The notes under the pieces: model-generated
The model's database searches: none
The model's input: only the letters and a program-made list of their open reading frames with translations
What the model was told of the DNA's origin: nothing
Origin: Zoogloea sp.
GTDB lineage: Bacteria > Pseudomonadota > Gammaproteobacteria > Burkholderiales > Rhodocyclaceae
NCBI GenBank assembly: GCA_016790385.1
Contig: JAEUNV010000550.1
Coordinates: 1-11,091, forward strand
Direction of reading: 5' to 3'
Length of the DNA stretch: 11,091 nucleotides
Translations under genes and position numbers: made by a program
Shown here: one piece after another, positions 5,806 to 11,091 of the stretch
How the letters are laid out: each line of letters begins with the position of its first letter
Numbering within the stretch: position 1 is the stretch's first letter

Positions 5806-6863
5806 GTGCGTCCCGCCGACGCGGCTGCCTGGAGGCTCCGGGCGTACCGCAATAGCATGTCTTCCAAGAATAGCCGGGGGTTGAGGGGGTGCTGCGCAAC
5901 CCGGCGCGACTGGGTGATTTCATTGTAGCAGCCCAGGGCAGCGTCTATGCTCAGGCGCCCGGCGAGCTCCCGGAGCGATGCCTCCCGATCGGGGAAGAAG
6001 CGCACGGGGCCACCCAGTCGTACGCTGACCAGATCGGCAACCCAACGTTGCATCCAGCCCACCAGGGTCGGCATGTCGAAGCCGCTGGCCAGGGAATCCT
6101 TGCCCTTCAACCAGCTCTCCCATTCTCCCGCAAGACGTAAGGCGGCCTTTCCGGGAATGGTGGCGATATCGTCGGCGAAGCGCCGCCGCGCCGCCGCGCC
6201 GCCGCCCTCGGCCAGCGCTGCCGCGGCAAGCGGCATCCCGCCGCAGAAGGCGAGCAGGGCCGGGGCGTCGGGAAGATTCCTGCCGTCGAGCCAACGCGCC
6301 GCGAGTTCGGCGGGAGGGCGGGGAAAAGTCCATGTCTGGCAGCGGCTGCGAATGGTTGGCAGCAGACGCTTCGGAGCGCTCGATATCAGCAGGAACAAAG
6401 CATGGGTTGTCGGCTCTTCCAGCAGCTTGAGAAGGGCATTGGCGGTAAACAGATTCATAGCGTCGGCCGGGTCGACGATGACCACCCGCTGGCTGCCCCG
6501 ATGCCCGCCCGTGGTCAGCGCCTGCTGAAGGGCGCGGATCTGGTCGATGACGATCTGGCGGCTGGCCGCTTTGCCGCCCTCGGCTTTCTCGGTGGAGGCG
6601 TCGGAGCGCTCTTCCTGATCTGCTTCGGGAACGACCCGCAGCAGGTCCGGGTGATTGCCTGCCAATCGCCATTGGCAGTCCTCACAGTGCCCGCAGGCGT
6701 GTCCGTCGGCATCAGGTTGAACACACAGAACCCGCGCCGCAAGGGCTTCGGCGAAAACACGTTTTCCGCCACCGGCAGGGCCTGAGAAAAGCAGGGCGTG
6801 AGGCATTCGCCCTGCATTATCGAGAGCCCGCGCCCATAGATCGGAGTGCCATTCAAAAATCAT
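5802..6863 (-). CDS. holB: DNA polymerase III subunit delta' (clamp loader)
   Basis: The delta' subunit of the replicative clamp loader, which with delta and DnaX opens and loads the beta clamp. Start ATG at 6863 ([10 protein letters not shown]) overlaps the tmk stop as ATGA and was preferred over the in-frame TTG at 6872. A Walker-A-like GPAGGGK lies at residues 28-34, as in many proteobacterial delta' proteins. Four cysteines (47, 57, 60, 63) form the zinc module, and LLKLLEEP (143-151) with IRSRC (171-175) gives the SRC motif supplying the trans arginine finger. An acidic/lysine linker at about 78-100 ([18 protein letters not shown]) is probably a flexible insertion. The length of 353 residues is usual. 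The segment [10 protein letters not shown] (219-228) is encoded by three perfect copies of an 8-bp repeat at 6181-6204. Confidence 0.95.
   Translation of the reverse strand: MIFEWHSDLWARALDNAGRMPHALLFSGPAGGGKRVFAEALAARVLCVQPDADGHACGHCEDCQWRLAGNHPDLLRVVPEADQEERSDASTEKAEGGKAASRQIVIDQIRALQQALTTGGHRGSQRVVIVDPADAMNLFTANALLKLLEEPTTHALFLLISSAPKRLLPTIRSRCQTWTFPRPPAELAARWLDGRNLPDAPALLAFCGGMPLAAAALAEGGGAAARRRFADDIATIPGKAALRLAGEWESWLKGKDSLASGFDMPTLVGWMQRWVADLVSVRLGGPVRFFPDREASLRELAGRLSIDAALGCYNEITQSRRVAQHPLNPRLFLEDMLLRYARSLQAAASAGRT
6181..6204. repeat. Three perfect tandem copies of CGCCGCCG inside holB
   Basis: On the plus strand CGCCGCCG occurs three times head to tail. Read on the holB strand, the 8-bp unit passes through all three frames and encodes Gly-Gly-Gly, Ala-Ala-Ala, then Arg-Arg-Arg. 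Three copies equal 24 bp and keep frame; gain or loss of one copy would shift it. Confidence 0.9.
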
Positions 6864-7477
6864 TGAAAACAATTATCTAAGATAATGTGCTCAAGTTCTT
6901 TGCGAATAGTCTCCGGTGCCTGTGCCGCGTCAATCAGCTTGATTCTCGCCGGGTCTGCGGCGGCGCGGCGCAGGTAGGCTGCGCGAACCCGCTCAAAGAA
7001 GTCCACCTGCTCGCTCTCGAATCGATCCGGGGCCTGCCCTGTTCCGGCAAGCCGGCTGGCGGCTACCTGGGGGTCGAGATCGAAGATCAGAGTCAGATCT
7101 GGTTGAAGATGGGGATGAACCCATTTTTCCAGGACGGCGAAGCGTTTTTCATCGAGCCCTCTGCCGCCCACCTGGTATGCGTAGGTGGCATCGGTGAAAC
7201 GATCAGATACCACCCACGCCCCGGCGGCAAGCGCCGGCTGGATACGCGCCGCGAGATGTTCCCGGCGGGCGGCGAACATCAGCAGGGCTTCGGTTTCCAG
7301 ATGCATCGGCTCGTGCAGGAGGAGCTCCCTCAACTTTTCGCCCAGCGGTGTGCCGCCCGGCTCACGGGTCTGTACGACGGGAATGCCGCGGGACTGGATC
7401 AGGGCGACGGCGGCAGCGATCTGGCTGCTCTTGCCGGCGCCGTCGATGCCTTCAAAGGTGATGAAGCGCGATTTCAC
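6860..7477 (-). CDS. tmk: Thymidylate kinase
   Basis: Phosphorylates dTMP to dTDP with ATP, the step common to the de novo and salvage routes to dTTP. At 205 residues it has the normal length. The P-loop GIDGAGKS is at residues 10-17, REPGGTPLG at 38-46 binds the base and phosphate, and [12 protein letters not shown] at 91-102 carries the DR motif. The LID region is around [16 protein letters not shown]. The start codon is GTG at 7477; it overlaps the mltG stop as GTGA, and the product begins [13 protein letters not shown] as family members do. On the other side it overlaps holB by 4 bp. The E. coli order yceG(mltG)-tmk-holB is the same, which supports all three calls. Confidence 0.96.
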   Translation of the reverse strand: MKSRFITFEGIDGAGKSSQIAAAVALIQSRGIPVVQTREPGGTPLGEKLRELLLHEPMHLETEALLMFAARREHLAARIQPALAAGAWVVSDRFTDATYAYQVGGRGLDEKRFAVLEKWVHPHLQPDLTLIFDLDPQVAASRLAGTGQAPDRFESEQVDFFERVRAAYLRRAAADPARIKLIDAAQAPETIRKELEHIILDNCFQ

Positions 7478-8475
7478 GGCTGTTGTTTCCGGATGTAGCG
7501 GGCGACAGCCCGGTTATGTTCGGCCAGGGTTCGGGAGAAGCTGCTGGAACCATCACCCTTGGCCACGAAATAAAAGTACTCCGTGCTTGGCGGACTGAGA
7601 GCGGCCCGCAGGGCTGCCACCCCCGGCATGGAGATCGGGGTCGGGGGCAGACCCGGTCGAGTGTAAGTATTGTAGGGAGTGTCCGTGGTGAGGTCGCGTT
7701 TGCGCAAATCACCGTCAAAAGCCGGGCCGAGGCCGTAAATCACGGTCGGGTCAGTCTGAAGCAGCATGCCGCTGCGTAGCCGGTTGATGAACACCGAGGC
7801 AATCAATGGCCGGTCGGATGCCTGGCCGGTTTCCTTCTCCACGATGGAGGCCAGGATCAGGGCTTCATAGGCCGTCCGGAAGGGCAAACCCTCCGAGCGC
7901 TTTTCCCATTCCCGTTGCACAACCTTTCTTTGCTGGTGATGCGCTCGCCTGAGCAGATCGAGATCGCTGCTGCGGCGGGCAAAAAGATAGGTGTCGGGAA
8001 AGAACTGCCCTTCCGGGTGGGTCACGTCGGCGCCGATACGTGCCAGTAACTCGCTGTCAGATAGGCCGGTGCTGTCATGACGCAAGTCCGGGTGGCGATC
8101 AAGGGCTGCACGGAATTGTCGAAAATTCCAGCCTTCAATGAGTGCCAGCTCGGCCTGGCTGGTGTCGCCCCGGGTGAGTTTGTCCAGCAGGGACAACGGC
8201 GTCACGCCGGTCTCCACTTCATAACTGCCGGCCTTGATGCCGTTCGCCTGGCACGTCACCCGTGCCAGCAAGACCAGCGCAGGAGGCCAGGTGTCGATGC
8301 CGGCCTCGGTCAATTGCCTGGCGACCTGGCGCATGCCCGAACCCGGCTCGATGGTGAAATCCAACGGACTGTGACGTAAAGCCACCGGACTGTACGCAAA
8401 CCACGCAAACATGCCGATAAAGCCGACCACCCCCGTGAACGCGAGGGCTAACACAATAAAAAACAGGCGCTTCAT
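7474..8475 (-). CDS. mltG: Endolytic murein transglycosylase MltG (YceG family)
   Basis: MltG cuts nascent peptidoglycan glycan strands at the inner membrane and so sets their length. From ATG at 8475 the protein has 333 residues (E. coli 340): a basic tip MKR, one membrane segment at about 4-28, a LysM-like subdomain at about 38-105, then the catalytic YceG domain. The expected catalytic Glu is Glu213 in [12 protein letters not shown], matching E. coli Glu218. Other family blocks are EGQFFPDTY (155-163), [13 protein letters not shown] (238-250) and [15 protein letters not shown]. The frame stays open 44 codons further upstream, but that part has no family similarity and the MKRLFFIV start gives the normal topology. 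It appears to be the first gene of the six-gene operon; its 170-bp upstream region is shared with divergent ygfZ. Confidence 0.94.
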   Translation of the reverse strand: MKRLFFIVLALAFTGVVGFIGMFAWFAYSPVALRHSPLDFTIEPGSGMRQVARQLTEAGIDTWPPALVLLARVTCQANGIKAGSYEVETGVTPLSLLDKLTRGDTSQAELALIEGWNFRQFRAALDRHPDLRHDSTGLSDSELLARIGADVTHPEGQFFPDTYLFARRSSDLDLLRRAHHQQRKVVQREWEKRSEGLPFRTAYEALILASIVEKETGQASDRPLIASVFINRLRSGMLLQTDPTVIYGLGPAFDGDLRKRDLTTDTPYNTYTRPGLPPTPISMPGVAALRAALSPPSTEYFYFVAKGDGSSSFSRTLAEHNRAVARYIRKQQP

Positions 8476-8645
8476 CGGGGAACTTGGCGCTTCCGGGAGG
8501 AACGAAAGAGGTGAGGAAAGGAGGAAGATCCGGCAAAAACCGGGGGCGTGATTCTTGCTTCCACCGAATGGCCAGCCCCCGCGCGGCAACGCCCTATAAT
8601 AGCGCAAACCGCTTCAAGACTCGTTTTTGCGACAGGACACGACTG
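8476..8645. promoter_or_regulatory. Divergent mltG / ygfZ promoter region
   Basis: A perfect plus-strand -10 hexamer TATAAT lies at 8595-8600, 45 bp before the ygfZ ATG, but no good -35 is found 16-18 bp upstream (the sequence there is near CCAGCC). The same bases read TATTAT on the minus strand, so a face-to-face promoter for the mltG operon is possible, again without a clear -35. The remainder is a pyrimidine/purine-biased stretch before mltG. AGGA at 8634-8637 is the ygfZ ribosome binding site, 8 nt from its ATG. Confidence 0.5.
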
Positions 8646-9677
8646 ATGAATTCAACTTGGCAATCCCATCTCGGCGCCATTGGCGCGAAGTTTTCGGACA
8701 ATTCCGTCAAGTTCAACGACGACGAGCGACAGGACGTGACGCTCGCCGCCCAGGGCACCGTGCTGGTCCCCCTGGTGCACCTCGGGGCGATACGCGCCAG
8801 CGGCGAGGACGCGAGCGTATTTCTCCACAATCTGTTCTCCAATGACGTCAAGAAACTCGGTCCCAATGAGGCCCAACTGACCAGTTTCAACAGTGCCAAG
8901 GGCCGCATGCTGGCCAGTATCGTGCTGTGGCGCGAGGCCGGTGATTACCTGCTCGCCCTGTCGGCCGACATCCACGCCGCCATCCTCAAAAAGCTTTCCA
9001 TGTACGTCCTGCGTTCGAAGGTGCGCCTGATGGACGACAGTGGCGACAGCGTTCTGATCGGACTGGCCGGCCCCCTCGCCGGGGCAGCCCTTGAGGCGGC
9101 GGGGCTGCACATCCCCGGTGCCCCGAGAGCAAGTGCGTCGGGTGTCGCAACGGTGGTGCGACTCGATGGAGCACGTTTCCTCGTGTCGGCGCCGATCTCT
9201 GAAGCCATCACCCTGTGGAGCAAATTCGTGGCGGCCGGCGCGATGCCCGCGGGCACGGCAGCGTGGCATTGGCTGGACATCTGCCAGGGCCTTCCCACCG
9301 TCACCCTGCCCGTGCAGGAAGAGTTCGTTGCCCAGATGCTCAACTACGATCTGATCGGCGGCGTCAGTTTCAACAAGGGGTGCTACCCGGGCCAGGAGAT
9401 CGTTGCTCGCACCCATTACCTGGGCAAGCTAAAAAAACGCATGTTCCGCGTCCATACCGATGCGGCGGAGTGGCCTGCCGTGGGCACCGATGTGTTCTCG
9501 CCCGAGTTCGGCGAGCAGTCTGCGGGCAAGGTCGTGGTCGCAGCGCCGTCCCCCACTGGCGGCTTCGACGCCCTCGTGGTGCTTCAAACCTCCAGTGCCG
9601 AGTCCACCGAGGTGCATCTTGGTACGCCGAGCGGCGCCGCTATCAGTTTCCTGCCCCTGCCCTACGCCCTTACCTGA
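8646..9677 (+). CDS. ygfZ: YgfZ/GcvT-like folate-binding protein (iron-sulfur maintenance)
   Basis: A 343-residue YgfZ homologue. The family resembles the aminomethyltransferase GcvT, binds tetrahydrofolate, and in E. coli is needed for full activity of certain Fe-S enzymes such as MiaB. The diagnostic motif KGCYPGQE is at residues 244-251, with the essential Cys at 246, followed by IVARTHYLGKLKKRMFR. The N-terminal half includes the VLVPLVHLGAIRASGEDASVF and HNLFSNDV blocks typical of the GcvT-like fold. I placed the start at ATG 8646 because AGGA sits 8 nt upstream and MNSTWQSHLG fits the family; the frame is open further upstream but passes through the promoter region. The DUF4936 gene begins 8 bp after its stop, so the two are probably co-transcribed. 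Confidence 0.93.
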   Translation: MNSTWQSHLGAIGAKFSDNSVKFNDDERQDVTLAAQGTVLVPLVHLGAIRASGEDASVFLHNLFSNDVKKLGPNEAQLTSFNSAKGRMLASIVLWREAGDYLLALSADIHAAILKKLSMYVLRSKVRLMDDSGDSVLIGLAGPLAGAALEAAGLHIPGAPRASASGVATVVRLDGARFLVSAPISEAITLWSKFVAAGAMPAGTAAWHWLDICQGLPTVTLPVQEEFVAQMLNYDLIGGVSFNKGCYPGQEIVARTHYLGKLKKRMFRVHTDAAEWPAVGTDVFSPEFGEQSAGKVVVAAPSPTGGFDALVVLQTSSAESTEVHLGTPSGAAISFLPLPYALT

Positions 9678-9685
9678 GACAGCGC

Positions 9686-9985
9686 TTGAGTCCTTCCCAT
9701 TACTACATTTACTACCCGGTCCGAATCGGCATGGAGGCCGATCTGGCCCGGGAGCTTTACAACCTGCAGGCGGAAATCCTCGCGTTCACAGGGGTGGGTG
9801 GGCGCTTTCTGCGCAAGGCCGACGACCCCTGGACATGGATGGAGATCTACGAAAACGTGATCGATCCTCCTGCCTTCGACGCGGTGCTTGAGGGCGCGGT
9901 GGTCCGCCACGGGTTGGAGCGCTTTCTTGAAGCTGGCGGGCACCGCCACACCGAACGTTTTGTCCCGTTTGTCCCATGTGTCTGA
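9686..9985 (+). CDS. DUF4936 family small protein
   Basis: A 99-residue protein that looks like the DUF4936 family of betaproteobacteria: it opens SHYYIYYPVR, continues with a helix of the MEADLARELYNLQAEI kind, then GVGGRFLRKADDPWTWMEIYENV, and ends VPFVPCV. There is no ATG before the conserved part, so the start is most likely TTG at 9686, preceded by a weak GAGA 6-7 nt upstream; the first ATG would fall after the conserved YYIYYPV strand. The YYIYY/TWMEIYENV pattern suggests a ferredoxin-like dimeric alpha/beta barrel, as in antibiotic-biosynthesis monooxygenase-like small proteins, but this is a guess. No signal or membrane segment is seen. It overlaps the NRDE gene by 10 bp. Function unknown. 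Confidence 0.75.
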   Translation: MSPSHYYIYYPVRIGMEADLARELYNLQAEILAFTGVGGRFLRKADDPWTWMEIYENVIDPPAFDAVLEGAVVRHGLERFLEAGGHRHTERFVPFVPCV

Positions 9986-10743
9986 TCCTGCTCGCCTGGC
10001 AGGTCCATCCGGACTACCCGCTGGTGGTGGCCGCCAATCGCGACGAGTTTTTTGCGCGCCCCGCCGCACCAGCCTCCTGGTGGCGGGATCGGCCGGACAT
10101 TTTTGCCGGGCGTGATCTGGAGGCCGGTGGCACCTGGCTTGGCCTTAGCCGAAATGGCCGCTTTGCCGGCCTCACCAATTTCCGTGACCCCACCCGCCAG
10201 CGGCCGGATGCCCCCTCCCGCGGGGCACTGGTAGCGGAATTTCTGGCCGGCGACGAATCCATTCCGTCGGCGCTTGCCCGGCTTACGCTGGAAGGCCCGC
10301 GCTATAACGGCTTCAACCTGCTGCTCGGAGACGGGGACAGCCTGGGCATCTATGAAAGCGAAAGTGGCAGCGCCCGACCTCTCGAACCCGGCCTCTACGC
10401 CCTTTCCAATCACCTCCTCGACACCCCCTGGCCCAAGGTGCTCACCGGCAAGTCACGCCTCGCCCGTGCCTTGCGGGCTCTGCCAGACAACACCCCGATG
10501 GCTGAACTCCTGCGCGACGACCGCCCGGCTGCCGACGCCGAATTGCCCCGCACCGGCGTGAGCCTCGCGTGGGAGCGCATGCTCTCCAGTGCCTTCATCC
10601 GCGCTCCCGGCTATGGCACCCGCTGCTCCACCCTGATCCGCCGCGACCGCTACGGCTGGACCCATGTGGTTGAATCCACCTGGAACCCGGTGGGAATCGA
10701 GAGTGGCCGTGTGGTGGAAAGCTTCCAGGTCGCCCGGGCCTGA
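9976..10743 (+). CDS. NRDE / TANGO2 family protein
   Basis: A 255-residue member of the NRDE (TANGO2-like, DUF833) family. It begins MCLILLAWQVHPDYPLVVAANRDE, with Cys2 exposed as the likely N-terminal nucleophile after Met removal and the name-giving NRDE at residues 21-24. Further conserved blocks are GRDLEAGGTWLGLSRNGRFAGLTN (45-68) and LYALSNHLLDTPWPKV. Eukaryotic TANGO2/HRG-9 proteins have been linked to haem release and mitochondrial lipid metabolism; the bacterial activity is not settled. No signal peptide is present, so it should be cytosolic. It overlaps the preceding DUF4936 gene by 10 bp and lies near ygfZ, an Fe-S maintenance gene, which fits an iron/haem theme without proving it. 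Confidence 0.92.
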   Translation: MCLILLAWQVHPDYPLVVAANRDEFFARPAAPASWWRDRPDIFAGRDLEAGGTWLGLSRNGRFAGLTNFRDPTRQRPDAPSRGALVAEFLAGDESIPSALARLTLEGPRYNGFNLLLGDGDSLGIYESESGSARPLEPGLYALSNHLLDTPWPKVLTGKSRLARALRALPDNTPMAELLRDDRPAADAELPRTGVSLAWERMLSSAFIRAPGYGTRCSTLIRRDRYGWTHVVESTWNPVGIESGRVVESFQVARA

Positions 10744-10753
10744 TCCGGGCGCC

Positions 10754-10759
10754 TATAAT
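10754..10759 (+). promoter_or_regulatory. -10 element of the mfd promoter
   Basis: A perfect TATAAT within GCGCCTATAATCCGCCCC lies 33 bp before the mfd ATG, in the 49-bp gap after the NRDE gene. The sequence 16-18 bp upstream is GC-rich (near CGCCCGGG) and is a poor -35. The local context matches the ygfZ -10 (CCTATAAT). This suggests that mfd is transcribed at least partly on its own. Confidence 0.5.
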
Positions 10760-10792
10760 CCGCCCCTTGTTTCCGCCGCAGCACGCTTGCGC

Positions 10793-11091
10793 ATGACCGC
10801 CTCCAGCCCCTTTCAAGCTCTTCTCCCCGCCCTCGATGCCTTCAGTCGGGCCAAGCCCGGCCAGCGCCTTGATCTGCCGCCTGTTGCCGGCTCGGGTGAC
10901 GCCCTGGCCATTGCCCGGTTGGCCGGGGGAAAGCGCATGCTGGTGGTGGTCACCGCCAACCCCATCGATGCCCAGCGCCTCTCCGACGAGATCGCCTGGC
11001 TGGCCCCCGGCCTGCGCACCCACCTGCTGCCCGACTGGGAAACCCTGCCCTACGACAGCTTCTCTCCCCACCAGGATCTGATCTCCGAGCG
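10793..11091 (+). CDS. mfd: Transcription-repair coupling factor Mfd (3' partial)
   Basis: Mfd is the DNA translocase that removes RNA polymerase stalled at lesions and recruits UvrA. Only the first 99 codons (plus 2 bases) are present; the frame is open to the window edge, and the full protein is about 1,150 residues. The visible part is the start of the UvrB-homology module: a short leader, DLPPVAGSGDALAIARLAG, MLVVVTANPIDAQRLSDEIAWL, then the highly diagnostic LPDWETLPYDSFSPHQDLIS. ATG at 10793 gives the usual N-terminus, though the ribosome binding site before it is weak. Helicase and RNA-polymerase-interacting domains lie beyond the window. Confidence 0.93.
   Translation, partial: MTASSPFQALLPALDAFSRAKPGQRLDLPPVAGSGDALAIARLAGGKRMLVVVTANPIDAQRLSDEIAWLAPGLRTHLLPDWETLPYDSFSPHQDLISE

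Noticed and set aside
5920..6672. A 250-codon frame on the same strand as holB but in another register.
   Set aside because: It lies wholly inside holB, is extremely Arg/Gly/Ser-rich, and holB has its Walker A, zinc and SRC motifs in the other frame.
8652..9416. A 254-codon open frame on the minus strand opposite ygfZ.
   Set aside because: It mirrors a well-supported ygfZ in high-GC DNA, has a Cys/His/Arg-rich composition unlike a folded protein, no recognisable domain and no ribosome binding site.
1..11091. CRISPR arrays, tRNA or rRNA genes, insertion sequences.
   Set aside because: No regularly spaced repeats, cloverleaf-like or rRNA-like segments, or transposase reading frames were seen; nearly all of the window is accounted for by protein genes.

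Overview
The window looks like chromosomal DNA of a GC-rich betaproteobacterium, most likely of the Rhodocyclales (Azoarcus/Thauera/Zoogloea type). This is inferred from the gene order mltG-tmk-holB-pilZ-tatD-ankyrin protein, from ygfZ-DUF4936-NRDE/TANGO2-mfd, and from the style of the proteins. No 16S or tRNA gene is present to confirm it. Both ends cut genes: prpF at the left (5' end missing) and mfd at the right (only the first 99 codons present).

Layout. (1) 3-1136, plus strand: the last gene of a probable methylcitrate (propionate) cluster, prpF. (2) 1166-3613, minus strand: a two-gene module, a 422-residue tyrosine recombinase followed by a KfrA-like DNA-binding coiled-coil protein. About 138 bp between them carry a cluster of CCGTA-type inverted half-sites. 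(3) 3614-3937: a divergent regulatory region with a sigma70-like promoter whose -10 box is overlapped by a perfect CTGT-N8-ACAG LexA box. It points toward a 59-residue, very hydrophobic small membrane protein with a strong ribosome binding site and a structured leader of about 95 nt. (4) 3966-8475, minus strand: a tightly packed operon mltG-tmk-holB-pilZ-tatD-ank. Four of its five junctions are 4-bp start/stop overlaps. It joins peptidoglycan chain termination, dTTP synthesis, the DNA polymerase III clamp loader, a type IV pilus PilZ protein, a TatD nuclease and an exported ankyrin-repeat protein. (5) 8646-10743, plus strand, divergent from mltG: ygfZ, a DUF4936 gene and an NRDE/TANGO2-like gene, then mfd from its own apparent -10 element.

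Most of the window is core housekeeping sequence. The part that stands out is 1166-3937. A lone recombinase plus KfrA-like partner sits beside an SOS-type promoter and an unrecognised small membrane protein, wedged between two housekeeping blocks. The recombinase/KfrA pairing recalls the TnpS/TnpT cointegrate-resolution pair of Tn4651-family transposons, but the genes here are co-directional, not divergent, and no transposase is visible. The promoter/LexA box/small membrane protein layout recalls SOS-induced small toxins such as TisB. Both parallels are inferences.
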